Of a stretch of DNA of 64,000 nt, positions 1-8,815 are shown piece by piece (the stretch's first letter is position 1; every line of letters begins with the position of its first letter). The translations under genes and the position numbers were made by a program. Below the pieces are notes generated by a model. It searched no databases. It had not been told where the DNA came from and saw nothing but the letters and a program-made list of their open reading frames with translations. The DNA is from Paraburkholderia ferrariae NBRC 106233 (lineage in GTDB: Bacteria > Pseudomonadota > Gammaproteobacteria > Burkholderiales > Burkholderiaceae): positions 110,643-174,642 of the forward strand of contig NZ_BAYB01000019.1 in assembly GCF_000685035.1 (NCBI RefSeq). The letters run 5' to 3'.

Positions 1-32
1 GCGCGCGTGCATAGCCAAAAAGAAGCGAATTA

Positions 33-1595
33 ATGGCAGAGCAACAAGTCGTCCATCCGCCGCTGCAAGGCGCGCAGCTCGTGATCGGCACCATCGCCGT
101 GTCGCTCGCGGTGTTCATGAACGTTCTGGACACCTCGATCGCCAACGTGTCGATTCCGTCGATCTCGGGCGACCTCGGGGTGTCGTCCGACCAGGGCACG
201 TGGGTCATCACGTCCTTCGCCGTGGCCAACGCGATCTCGGTGCCGCTCACGGGCTGGCTCTCCGACCGCATCGGCCAGGTGCGCCTCTTCATGGCGTCGA
301 TCGTGCTGTTCGTGATCTCGTCGTGGATGTGCGGCCTCGCGCCCACGCTGCCCTTCCTGCTCGCCTCGCGCGTGCTGCAGGGCGCGGTGGCCGGCCCGAT
401 GATCCCGCTCTCGCAGACGCTGCTGCTCGCGAGCTATCCGCGCGCGAAGGCGCCCATCGCGCTTTCGATGTGGTCGATGACCACGCTGATCGCGCCGGTG
501 GCGGGGCCGATCCTCGGCGGCTGGATCTCGGACAACATCTCGTGGCCGTGGATCTTCTACGTGAACATACCGGTGGGTATCGTCGCCGCGTTCGCCACGT
601 GGGCGATCTTCCGCAACCGCGATTCGGTCGTGAAGAAGGCGCCGATCGACGGCGTGGGCCTCGCGCTCCTCATCATCTGGGTAGGCTCGCTCCAGGTGAT
701 GCTCGACAAGGGCAAGGATCTCGACTGGTTCTCCTCGACCACCATCGTCGTGCTCGCGCTCACCGCGGTCATCTCGTTTGCGTTTTTCGTGGTGTGGGAG
801 CTGACCGACAAGCATCCGGTGGTCGATCTCTCGCTCTTTGCCCGGCGCAACTTTACCGGCGGCACGATCGCGCTTTCGGTGGGCTACGGCCTCTACTTCG
901 GCAATCTCGTGCTGCTGCCGCTGTGGCTGCAGACCGACATCGGCTACACCGCGACCGACGCGGGCCTCGTGATGGCGCCGGTGGGCTTCTTCGCGATCCT
1001 GCTTTCGCCCATCACGGGCCGCATCCTGCCGCGCACCGACCCGCGCTACATCGCGACGACGGCCTTCGTGGTGTTCGCGCTGTGCTTCTGGATGCGCTCG
1101 CGCTACACGACGGGCGTGGACACGTGGTCCCTCACGGTGCCCACGCTGATCCAGGGCATCGGCATGGCCGGGTTCTTCATCCCGCTCGTTTCGATCACGC
1201 TGTCGGGCCTGCCCGGCAACCGGATTCCGGCGGCCTCGGGTCTTTCGAATTTCGTGCGGATCATGTGCGGCGGCATCGGCACCTCGATCTTCGAAACCGC
1301 GTGGGATCACCGCACGACCTACCATCACGCGCGTCTCACGGAAGTCGCCACGCCGACCAGCCCGATCTTCAACCAGTCGATCCAGCAGATGCAGAGCGCG
1401 ACCGGACTCGACACATCGCAGGCCCATGGACTCTTCGACCGCATGCTGTCGCAGCAGGCCGCGCAGCTCGGCGTGAACGATCTGTTCTTCATTTCGTCGG
1501 CGATCTTCATCTTGCTGATCGCGCTGATCTGGATCACGCGGCCCGAGCGCGCGGGCGGCGCCGATGCGGGCGCGGCGGCGTCGGCGGCGCACTGA
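33..1595 (+). CDS. emrB: EmrB/QacA-type MFS multidrug exporter (DHA2 family)
   Basis: A 520-residue inner-membrane proton-driven drug exporter of the 14-TM DHA2 family. The first membrane segment carries the family signature VLDTSIANVSIPSI (about residues 31-44). It is followed by the MFS motif A region LTGWLSDRIG near residue 73. Hydrophobic segments continue to about residue 500, and the tail is short and Ala-rich. Length matches EmrB. EmrB proteins normally work with a periplasmic adaptor (EmrA) and an outer-membrane channel. Those genes would lie upstream, outside the window, because only 32 bases precede the ATG. The gene converges on truB and shares a bidirectional terminator with it. 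The substrate cannot be read from sequence. Confidence 0.93.
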   Translation: MAEQQVVHPPLQGAQLVIGTIAVSLAVFMNVLDTSIANVSIPSISGDLGVSSDQGTWVITSFAVANAISVPLTGWLSDRIGQVRLFMASIVLFVISSWMCGLAPTLPFLLASRVLQGAVAGPMIPLSQTLLLASYPRAKAPIALSMWSMTTLIAPVAGPILGGWISDNISWPWIFYVNIPVGIVAAFATWAIFRNRDSVVKKAPIDGVGLALLIIWVGSLQVMLDKGKDLDWFSSTTIVVLALTAVISFAFFVVWELTDKHPVVDLSLFARRNFTGGTIALSVGYGLYFGNLVLLPLWLQTDIGYTATDAGLVMAPVGFFAILLSPITGRILPRTDPRYIATTAFVVFALCFWMRSRYTTGVDTWSLTVPTLIQGIGMAGFFIPLVSITLSGLPGNRIPAASGLSNFVRIMCGGIGTSIFETAWDHRTTYHHARLTEVATPTSPIFNQSIQQMQSATGLDTSQAHGLFDRMLSQQAAQLGVNDLFFISSAIFILLIALIWITRPERAGGADAGAAASAAH

Positions 1596-1642
1596 GGTAG
1601 CCAACGCGGCGACGGCAAGCGTCATCGCCGTGCGCCGGATAC

Positions 1643-1686
1643 GAAAACGGCACGCCCGGTTTGACAACCGGCGTGCCGTTTTTGCT
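1643..1686. terminator. bidirectional intrinsic terminator between emrB and truB
   Basis: A long GC-rich hairpin: left arm about 1646-1661, loop TGAC at 1662-1665, right arm about 1666-1683, with one bulged C. It is flanked by A-runs on the left and T-runs on the right, so it can end transcription from either strand. It lies between two convergent genes. Confidence 0.85.
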
Positions 1687-1724
1687 TTTTCTTTCTTCTG
1701 CTCTCTTCTGTCAGCGCGCGACGC

Positions 1725-2693
1725 TCACGACGCCGCGCCGCTCACCACGAGCCGCTCCGGCGCCAGCACGCCGTTCGCCGCCTTCGCGACGCCCAGCAGG
1801 CGCGCATCGTCGCCATACACCCGCACGCGCGCGGCACGCTCCCACTGGGCACGATCGCCCGCCAGTTCGTGCAGCGGCAGCCGCTGGCCATGCGTGAAGC
1901 GGCGCGACGCCTCGGCGTCCAGCGTCACGGCCGGAAAGGTCGAAAGCAGCGCATCGACCGGTTGCAGCCAGGCGTCGCGTGCGACCTCGTCGGCGGCAGT
2001 GAGCGCATCGAGCGTCACGGCATGGTTCAACGTGAGCGCGCCCACGCCGGTTCGCCGCAGCATCACGAGGTGCGCCCCGCAGCCGAGCACCTCGCCGATA
2101 TCCTCGGCCAGCGTGCGCACGTAAGTGCCCTTGCTGCAAGTCACGCGAAACGTCACGTCGGGCAACGCGCAGGCGATCATCTCGAGCGCGAGGATCGTCA
2201 CCTGGCGCCCTTCCCGCTCGACCACCTGGCCCGCGCGCGCGTATTCGTAGAGCGGCTTGCCGTCGCGCTTGAGCGCCGAGTACATGGGCGGCACCTGCAC
2301 GATCTCGCCGACGAACTGCGTCATCGCCCCGCGCACGGCCGCCTCGTCGCAGCGAACCTCGCGGGTTTCGACCGCTTCGCCCTCGGCGTCGCCCGTTGCC
2401 GTGCGGATGCCGAGGCGCATCGTCGCTTCGTAGGTCTTGTCGGCGTCGAGCAGATCCTGGGAGAACTTGGTGGCCTCGCCGAAACACAGCGGCAGCAGCC
2501 CCGAGGCGAGCGGATCCAGCGTGCCGGTGTGGCCCGCCTTCTTCGCACGAAGCAGGCGTTTCGCGCGGATCAGCGCGTCGTTGCTGGAGAGGCCAACCGG
2601 CTTGTCGAGCAGCAGCACGCCGTCGATCAGGCGCCGCGGCACCTTGGGTCGAGGTGCAGCCGGTTCGGGGGAGGAGGAGGAAGAAGCTGTCAT
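1725..2693 (-). CDS. truB: tRNA pseudouridine-55 synthase TruB
   Basis: Makes pseudouridine at position 55 in the T-loop of tRNAs. The protein has 322 residues. An unusual Ser/Pro-rich N-terminal extension of about 20 residues precedes the conserved start LIDGVLLLDKPVG. The catalytic aspartate is D60 in GHTGTLDPLASGLL, equivalent to D48 in E. coli. The C-terminal part resembles a PUA-like domain. It is the last gene of the minus-strand rimP-nusA-infB-rbfA-truB run and ends at the bidirectional hairpin shared with emrB. Order and orientation match the conserved proteobacterial nusA-infB operon. Confidence 0.97.
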   Translation of the reverse strand: MTASSSSSPEPAAPRPKVPRRLIDGVLLLDKPVGLSSNDALIRAKRLLRAKKAGHTGTLDPLASGLLPLCFGEATKFSQDLLDADKTYEATMRLGIRTATGDAEGEAVETREVRCDEAAVRGAMTQFVGEIVQVPPMYSALKRDGKPLYEYARAGQVVEREGRQVTILALEMIACALPDVTFRVTCSKGTYVRTLAEDIGEVLGCGAHLVMLRRTGVGALTLNHAVTLDALTAADEVARDAWLQPVDALLSTFPAVTLDAEASRRFTHGQRLPLHELAGDRAQWERAARVRVYGDDARLLGVAKAANGVLAPERLVVSGAAS

Positions 2694-2839
2694 GTCGAAC
2701 AGAGAAAACCAGCGGAACGCGGCGCGTTCATCCGCCGCGTGGTGGCAGCGGATGGCGTGGGTGTACCCGAAAGCGGGCCGCCGCGTGGCTAGACGCGTAG
2801 TCAGGCGCGCTAATGCGGGTCAGGCGTGCTCAGGCACAC

Positions 2840-3214
2840 TTACGCGTCGTCGTCCTTCGCGCGCGTCGAATTGGCCTCGTCGATGAGGCGCGACATCTCC
2901 ACGGCACGCTCGACCGTCTTGTCGTAGTGGAAATGCAGCGTCGGCACGGTATGAATGTGCAGGCGCTTGAAAAGCAGGTTGTGCAGATGGCCCGCCGCGT
3001 GGTTGAGCGCGTCCTGGGTTGCCTGCGGGTCGCCCGTGAGCGTCGTGAAGTACACCTTGGCGTGCGCGTAGTCCGGCGTCAGCTCGACGCTCTGGATCGT
3101 CACGAGGCCGATGCGCGGGTCCTTCACTTCGCGCGACACGAGTTCGGACAGATCGCGCTGGATCTGGTCCGCGATCTGCACGTTGCGATTCGGAGAGGAA
3201 CGCTTTTTGGTCAT
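2840..3214 (-). CDS. rbfA: 30S ribosome-binding factor RbfA
   Basis: A 124-residue late-stage 30S assembly factor. It needs helix 1 of 16S rRNA for maturation and helps growth in the cold. It starts with a basic segment, followed by the family core with VKDPRIGLVTI near residue 36 and DYAHAKVYFTTL near residue 48, a single KH-like fold. Length is close to the usual 120-135. It lies 82 bases after infB and 146 bases before truB on the same strand. Confidence 0.96.
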   Translation of the reverse strand: MTKKRSSPNRNVQIADQIQRDLSELVSREVKDPRIGLVTIQSVELTPDYAHAKVYFTTLTGDPQATQDALNHAAGHLHNLLFKRLHIHTVPTLHFHYDKTVERAVEMSRLIDEANSTRAKDDDA

Positions 3215-3296
3215 GATTTATCCACCCTCTTGCAAAAAAACAAACGGGCGGAGCCGGCCAGCGCCCGCCCCGCCCGCATTGCGTAGCGCCTGAGAA

Positions 3297-6248
3297 TTAC
3301 AGCGTACGCGCGACTTCGGTGATCTCGAACACCTCGAACTGATCGCCTTCGACGATGTCGTTGAAGTTCTTGATCGACATACCGCACTCGAAGCCCTGCT
3401 TGACTTCCTTGACGTCGTCCTTGAAGCGCTTGAGCGAGTCGAGTTCGCCGGTGTGGATGACCACGTTGTTGCGCAGCACGCGCACCGACGACGAACGCTT
3501 GACGAAACCGTCCGTGACCATACAGCCCGCCACGGCGCCGACCTTCGGCACCTTGAAGACCGCACGCACTTCGACCATGCCGGTCACGACTTCGCGCTTC
3601 TCCGGCGCCAGCATGCCCGACATCGCCGCCTTCACCTCATCCACGGCGTCGTAGATGATGTTGTAGTAGCGGATGTCCACGCCGTTTGCCTCGGCCAGCT
3701 TGCGGGCCTGCGCATCGGCACGCGTGTTGAAGCCGATGATGACCGCCTTCGAAGCCGTTGCCAGGTTGACGTCGTTTTCGCTGATGCCGCCCACCGCGCC
3801 GTGCACGATCTGCACGCGCACTTCGCTCGTCGAGAGCTTGAGGAGCGCGTGAACCAGCGCTTCCTGCGAGCCCTGCACGTCGGCCTTGACGATGAGCGGC
3901 AGGTTCTGCACTTCGCCTTCGCCCATCTGCTCGAGCATGTTTTCGAGCTTCGCGGCTTGTTGCTTCGCGAGCTTGACGTCGCGGAACTTGCCTTGACGGA
4001 ACAGCGCGATTTCGCGCGCCTTGCGCTCGTCCGGCAGGACGATGACTTCCTCGCCCGCCGCCGGCACTTCCGACAGACCCTGGATTTCGACCGGAATCGA
4101 CGGACCGGCTTCCTTCGTCGGCTTGCCCGTCTCGTCCAGCATCGCACGCACGCGGCCGTAGGCGCTGCCTGCCAGCACGACGTCGCCGCGGTTCAGCGTA
4201 CCCGACTGCACGAGCACGGTTGCGACCGGACCCTTGCCCTTGTCGAGCTTCGCTTCGATCACGATGCCCTTCGCGGGCGCTTCGACCGGCGCCGTCAGTT
4301 CCAGCACTTCGGCTTGCAGCAGCACGTTTTCGAGCAAATCGTCGATACCGGCACCCGTCTTCGCCGACACCGGCACGAACGGCGAGTCGCCGCCGTACTC
4401 TTCCGGCACGACGCCTTCCGCGACGAGTTCCTGCTTCACGCGCTCCAGATTCGCATCCGGCTTGTCGATCTTGTTGATCGCCACGACGAGCGGCACGCCG
4501 CCCGCCTTCGCGTGCGAAATCGCTTCCTTTGTCTGCGGCATCACGCCGTCGTCGGCCGCGACCACCAGAATGACGATGTCGGTTGCCTTCGCACCGCGCG
4601 CACGCATGGCCGTGAAGGCTTCGTGACCCGGGGTGTCGAGGAAGGTAATGACGCCACGCGGCGTTTCGACGTGGTAAGCGCCGATGTGCTGCGTAATGCC
4701 GCCCGCTTCGCCCGCTGCGACTTTCGCGCGGCGGATGTAGTCGAGCAGCGAGGTCTTGCCGTGGTCGACGTGACCCATCACGGTCACGACCGGCGGACGC
4801 GGCAGTTGCTCTGCGTCCGTTGCGCTTGCCTGGCCTTCGACCAGCAGCGCTTCCGGATCGTCCAGCTTCGCGGCAACGGCACTGTGGCCCAGTTCTTCGA
4901 CGATGATCATCGCCGTTTCCTGGTCCAGCATCTGGTTGATGGTGACCATCTGGCCCATCTTCATCATCACCTTGATGACTTCCGACGCCTTCACGGACAT
5001 CTTGTGCGCGAGGTCGGCCACGGTGATGGTTTCCGGCACGTGCACTTCACGCACGATCGGCTCGGTCGGCGCCTGGAACGACGAAGCGCTATCCTGGTGC
5101 TTGCCGCGGCCCTTCGGGCCGCCGCGCCAGCCGCGGTCCACGCCGCCCGACGAATCGCCGCGCGTCTTGATGCCGCGGCGCTTGGCGGCGTCGTCCTGCC
5201 AGCCGCCCTTGCCGGCGCCCGGTTTCTTGTTGCGGTCGCCCGCGCCGGCACCCGGTGCCGACGGCGCATTCGCCGACGGAGCCGCTGCGGTTGCGGGACG
5301 CTTCGCCGCTGCGCCTGCACCGGCCGGGCGTGCCGCGCCTTCGGGGCGCGCCGGCTTGTGCAGCGTGCCCTTCGCTTCGGCGGGCTTGGGCGGCTCGACC
5401 GGCTTGGGCGGCTCGGGCGCCTTCACCTGCGCCTTGCGCGGCGTGTTCATCATTTCGCGGATCGCACGCGCTTCGGCTTCGGCAGCCGCACGGCGGCGGG
5501 CGATCTCTTCCTGTTCCTTCTGCGCCTTTTCGGCGGCTTCGCGTGCAGCGGCCTCGGCCTTCTGGGCCGCTTCGCGCTGCGCCGCGCGCTCGGCGGCGGC
5601 GCGCTGCTCTTCCTGCTGGTCCTGCTGCTCCTGCTTCGCCTGGGCCTCGGCCGCATTGCGCTCGGCCTCGACGGCCAGCTCGCGCGCAACGGTTTCGGCC
5701 GTGCTCTTCTTCTTCGCAGCTTCTTCCTCGGCGCGGCGGCGCTCGGCTTCGGCAGCCTCTTCGCGTGAGCGGCGCTCGGCCTCTTCACGCGCGAGACGCT
5801 CCTGGCGCTCCTTCAACTCCTGAGCCTGGCGCTCGAGCAGTTCGGCCTCGCGGCGCGCTTCTTCCTCGCGGCGCTGCAGCTCCGCCTCTTCGGCGGCAGC
5901 GGCTGCGTCGACTGCATGATTCGATGCGTCCGCCTCACCGGCGGACTCGTCGCGGCGGACGAAAGTGCGCTTCTTGCGCACCTCGACCTGAATGGTGCGA
6001 GCCTTACCCGTCGAATCGGACTGCTTGATCTCCGACGTATGCCGTTTCGTCAGCGTGATCTTGCGCTTGTCCGCGTCGGTCGAGCCGTGGGACTTGCGCA
6101 AGTGGTCGAGCAGACGCGCCTTGTCCGTTTCCGACAAGGCATCGGTCTCGTTCGCTTTCTGCACGCCCGCTGCCTGAAGCTGCTCCAGCAGCACGCCTGC
6201 AGGCATTTTCAGTTCCGCGGCAAATTGGGCTACGTTGTTACTCGCCAT
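3297..6248 (-). CDS. infB: translation initiation factor IF-2
   Basis: The 983-residue GTPase that places initiator fMet-tRNA on the 30S subunit and promotes subunit joining. The N-terminus has the small IF2_N domain. It is followed by about 300 residues of highly charged Glu/Arg/Ala helix (residues about 115-275) and a Pro/Ala/Gly-rich linker. The G domain has G1 GHVDHGKTSLLDYI near residue 492, DTPGHEAF, and NKID near residue 592. Domains II, III and IV (fMet-tRNA binding) follow to the end. The large charged N-terminal region makes it longer than E. coli IF2 (890). It lies between nusA and rbfA. Alternative internal starts giving shorter isoforms, as in E. coli, were not resolved. Confidence 0.98.
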   Translation of the reverse strand: MASNNVAQFAAELKMPAGVLLEQLQAAGVQKANETDALSETDKARLLDHLRKSHGSTDADKRKITLTKRHTSEIKQSDSTGKARTIQVEVRKKRTFVRRDESAGEADASNHAVDAAAAAEEAELQRREEEARREAELLERQAQELKERQERLAREEAERRSREEAAEAERRRAEEEAAKKKSTAETVARELAVEAERNAAEAQAKQEQQDQQEEQRAAAERAAQREAAQKAEAAAREAAEKAQKEQEEIARRRAAAEAEARAIREMMNTPRKAQVKAPEPPKPVEPPKPAEAKGTLHKPARPEGAARPAGAGAAAKRPATAAAPSANAPSAPGAGAGDRNKKPGAGKGGWQDDAAKRRGIKTRGDSSGGVDRGWRGGPKGRGKHQDSASSFQAPTEPIVREVHVPETITVADLAHKMSVKASEVIKVMMKMGQMVTINQMLDQETAMIIVEELGHSAVAAKLDDPEALLVEGQASATDAEQLPRPPVVTVMGHVDHGKTSLLDYIRRAKVAAGEAGGITQHIGAYHVETPRGVITFLDTPGHEAFTAMRARGAKATDIVILVVAADDGVMPQTKEAISHAKAGGVPLVVAINKIDKPDANLERVKQELVAEGVVPEEYGGDSPFVPVSAKTGAGIDDLLENVLLQAEVLELTAPVEAPAKGIVIEAKLDKGKGPVATVLVQSGTLNRGDVVLAGSAYGRVRAMLDETGKPTKEAGPSIPVEIQGLSEVPAAGEEVIVLPDERKAREIALFRQGKFRDVKLAKQQAAKLENMLEQMGEGEVQNLPLIVKADVQGSQEALVHALLKLSTSEVRVQIVHGAVGGISENDVNLATASKAVIIGFNTRADAQARKLAEANGVDIRYYNIIYDAVDEVKAAMSGMLAPEKREVVTGMVEVRAVFKVPKVGAVAGCMVTDGFVKRSSSVRVLRNNVVIHTGELDSLKRFKDDVKEVKQGFECGMSIKNFNDIVEGDQFEVFEITEVARTL

Positions 6249-6402
6249 TCATTCCTCTTAATGCAAGGAGCGATTCCTTGCGGTTGACATCGGTTCATGC
6301 GGCCCCGGCACCCGCTCATGGGCGGCGTGCCGGCCGCGATTGGTTCAGTGGGTCATGGTCGCTTCCTGCTCGTTTGCCACCGGCTTCATGCCTGTTGCCA
6401 GG

Positions 6403-7878
6403 TCATTGAAACCAGTGTTCACGTGCCTTCATGATCAACGCTTTCGCGGTGTCCTCTTCCATCCCCGTCATTTCGGTGAGTTCGTCCACGGCCAGCTCGG
6501 CAAGCTCGTCGCGGGTGTGAATCTCGTGCTGCGCCAGCTTCGCGAGCAGATCGGCGTCGATGCCGTCCAGGCTCTTCAGGTCCAGCGCGGCGCTTTCCAC
6601 CTTCTCTTCGTTGGCGATAGCCTGCGTGAGCAGCGCGTCGCGCGCGCGGTTGCGCAGCTCGTGCACGGTGTCCTCGTCGAACGCCTCGATCTCGAGCATT
6701 TCGTTCAGCGGCACGTAGGCGATCTCTTCGAGGCTCGTGAAGCCTTCGTCGATCAGGATATCGGCGACTTCTTCGTCAACGTCGAGGCGCGCCATGAACA
6801 GGTCGCGCAGCACCGTGCGCTCCTGGTTCTGCTTCTGCGCGCTTTCGTCCGGCGTCATGATGTTGATCTGCCAGCCGGTGAGTTCGCTGGCAAGACGCAC
6901 GTTCTGGCCGCTGCGGCCAATGGCGACCGCAAGCTCGCTCTCGTCCACGACGACGTCCATCGCGTGCTTCTCCTCGTCGACGACGATGGATTGCACGGCT
7001 GCAGGCGCGAGCGCGCCGATGACGAACTGGGCGGGATCTTCCGACCATAGCACGATGTCCACGTTTTCGCCACCGAGCTCGTTGCGCACGGCCTGCACGC
7101 GCGAACCGCGAATGCCGACGCAGGTGCCGATCGGGTCGATACGCTTGTCGTAGGCCACCACGCCGATCTTGGCGCGCACGCCCGGATCGCGCGCCGCCGC
7201 CTTGATCTCGAGAAGGCCCTGCTCGATTTCCGGCACTTCCATTTCGAAGAGCTTCATCAGGAACTCGGGCGCCGTGCGCGACAGCTCGATCTGCGGGCCG
7301 CGCGCCGTGCGGTCGACCTTGCCGATCCAGGCGCGCACGCGGTCGCCCACGCGCAGGTTTTCCTTCGGGATCAGCTGGTCGCGGCGCAGCAGCGCTTCGA
7401 CACGGCCCGATTCGACGATGAAGTTGCCCTTGTCCATGCGCTTGACCGTGCCGGTCATGATGCTTTCGCCGCGCTCGAGGAAATCGTTCAGGATCTGCTC
7501 GCGCTCGGCGTCGCGCACTTTCTGCAGGATCACCTGCTTGGCGGCCTGCGCGCCGATGCGGCCGAACTCGACCGAGGGCACCGGCTGCTCGATGAAATCG
7601 TCGATCTGGGCGTCGGGCTTCTGCTCGCGCGCCTCGAACAGCAGGATCTCCTGATCCGGCTCCTGCAGGCCCGCTTCGTCAGGCACGACGCGCCAGCGGC
7701 GGAACGTCTCGTGCTCGCCGCTTTCGCGGTCGATCTGCACGCGGATGTCCGCATCTTCGTCGAAGAGTTTCTTGGAGGCGGACGCCAGCGCCGCTTCAAG
7801 GGCGGCAAACACCACGTCCTTGTCGACATTCTTCTCGCGTGCCAGCGCGTCCACCAGCATCAACACTTCGCGACTCAT
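6403..7878 (-). CDS. nusA: transcription elongation/antitermination factor NusA
   Basis: A 491-residue RNA polymerase-binding factor controlling pausing, termination and antitermination. It contains an N-terminal RNAP-binding domain, an S1 domain (about residues 135-200), tandem KH domains (about 230-345; GTCVGIRGSRVQAV, then IGRSGQNVRLA) and two acidic C-terminal repeats ending near residue 491, as in gamma/beta-proteobacteria. Its ATG overlaps the rimP stop by four bases (ATGA), indicating translational coupling. infB follows after about 154 bases. Confidence 0.98.
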   Translation of the reverse strand: MSREVLMLVDALAREKNVDKDVVFAALEAALASASKKLFDEDADIRVQIDRESGEHETFRRWRVVPDEAGLQEPDQEILLFEAREQKPDAQIDDFIEQPVPSVEFGRIGAQAAKQVILQKVRDAEREQILNDFLERGESIMTGTVKRMDKGNFIVESGRVEALLRRDQLIPKENLRVGDRVRAWIGKVDRTARGPQIELSRTAPEFLMKLFEMEVPEIEQGLLEIKAAARDPGVRAKIGVVAYDKRIDPIGTCVGIRGSRVQAVRNELGGENVDIVLWSEDPAQFVIGALAPAAVQSIVVDEEKHAMDVVVDESELAVAIGRSGQNVRLASELTGWQINIMTPDESAQKQNQERTVLRDLFMARLDVDEEVADILIDEGFTSLEEIAYVPLNEMLEIEAFDEDTVHELRNRARDALLTQAIANEEKVESAALDLKSLDGIDADLLAKLAQHEIHTRDELAELAVDELTEMTGMEEDTAKALIMKAREHWFQ

Positions 7879-8333
7879 TGTTTGCGGCTCCTAAAGTCAA
7901 CTTTGGGGACAAGGCGTGCTTTGTCGATGTCCGCGAGCGTGAAATCCAGCATCGCGGGACCTGCCTTCCCTTCGAATTCCAGACCGATGGTCTCGCCTTC
8001 GGGCGCATGCACGATGCCCCGGTACGATTTCCGTCCGTCCAATGGCTTTTTCAACGTGATAACCGCCTCGCAGCCTGCGAAGCGTTCGAAGTCCGCGAGC
8101 TTTTTCAGCGGGCGATCGAGACCGGGCGACGAGACTTCGAGCCGCTCGTAGTCGATGTTTTCGACGGTCAGAACGTGCTGCAGCTGACGCGTGACCTTCT
8201 CGCAATCCTCGATCGCGATGCCGGCCGGCTGATCGATGTAGATCGTCAGCATGCCGCGCCCGGTGCGCTCGATATCGACCAGCTCGTAGCCGAGCCCGGT
8301 GACCGTGGTTTCAATCAGTTCCGTCAGTTGCAC
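7875..8333 (-). CDS. rimP: ribosome maturation factor RimP
   Basis: A 152-residue factor for 30S maturation, first gene of the minus-strand nusA-infB operon. It shows the conserved N-terminal half with GYELVDIE near residue 15, the central VSSPGLDRPL near residue 68, and a C-terminal Sm-like beta barrel. Length is typical. It overlaps nusA by four bases. About 210 bases lie between its start and the terminator at 8545-8569, so the operon promoter should be within 8334-8545. Confidence 0.96.
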   Translation of the reverse strand: MQLTELIETTVTGLGYELVDIERTGRGMLTIYIDQPAGIAIEDCEKVTRQLQHVLTVENIDYERLEVSSPGLDRPLKKLADFERFAGCEAVITLKKPLDGRKSYRGIVHAPEGETIGLEFEGKAGPAMLDFTLADIDKARLVPKVDFRSRKQ

Positions 8334-8544
8334 TATGCCTGCTCCAGATATTCGCGCGAGAGGCCAGCAACGTACTGAGGTTCCTCAGTTACCACTCCGG
8401 TTCCAGCCAGGTTCCGGATCTGCAGGCCGCGCGCCAGATGAGCGCGCGCTCCTGCACTTTGCCCAACCCCATGGATGACGCACCTCGCATAAACCGACGC
8501 TGCTGATCCGCTTTTTGCTTGCTTCTTGCCCAAACGGCCGGACC
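8334..8544 (-). other. rimP operon leader, no gene seen
   Basis: Noncoding stretch upstream of rimP. In E. coli an initiator tRNA gene (metY) precedes this operon. I looked for a tRNA here and found no T-loop or acceptor pairing. The operon promoter is inferred to lie here, but I cannot point to a convincing -35/-10 pair. Confidence 0.5.
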
Positions 8545-8569
8545 AAAAAAAAATGGGCGAAACGCCCAT
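8545..8569 (-). terminator. intrinsic terminator downstream of rluB
   Basis: A perfect 7-bp stem (8553-8559 with 8563-8569) with a 3-base loop. On the minus strand it is followed by an uninterrupted T-run (8545-8552). It separates the scpB-rluB transcript from the rimP operon. Confidence 0.85.
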
Positions 8570-8788
8570 CTTCTTTTATTGCCAAGGTGGTCGCACCTGG
8601 GGCGCAAATCAAAGCCGCACGCCCAGCGACTTCGAGATTGTAGCCTTTTTTTGACACCAGCGCAAACCGGACGGCGCTAAATGCCTGTCTGGAAAGGCTT
8701 GACGACCCGATTGACGAGCGCGGTGCGCAGCCTCAACCAGGCCGCCGATGGCCCTCTTCCCGGGCGCCGATCCGCTCGCGGCAAAGCC

Positions 8789-8808
8789 CCCGGGGAAGCG
8801 TCCCCGGG
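8789..8808 (-). terminator. GC-rich hairpin directly after rluB stop (weak terminator)
   Basis: A perfect 8-bp GC stem (8789-8796 with 8801-8808) around the tetraloop AGCG, seven bases after the rluB stop codon. It has no real T-run, so it may instead protect the rluB mRNA 3' end. The strong terminator is about 220 bases further on. Confidence 0.45.
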
Positions 8809-8815
8809 AAGCGTC

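Noticed and set aside
3453..5768. Long plus-strand open frame across infB
   Set aside because: Antisense to unmistakable IF-2, with His/Arg/Leu-rich composition and no family signature.
8334..8544. Initiator tRNA gene upstream of rimP, as in E. coli
   Set aside because: No T-loop, acceptor stem or CCA could be found on either strand.
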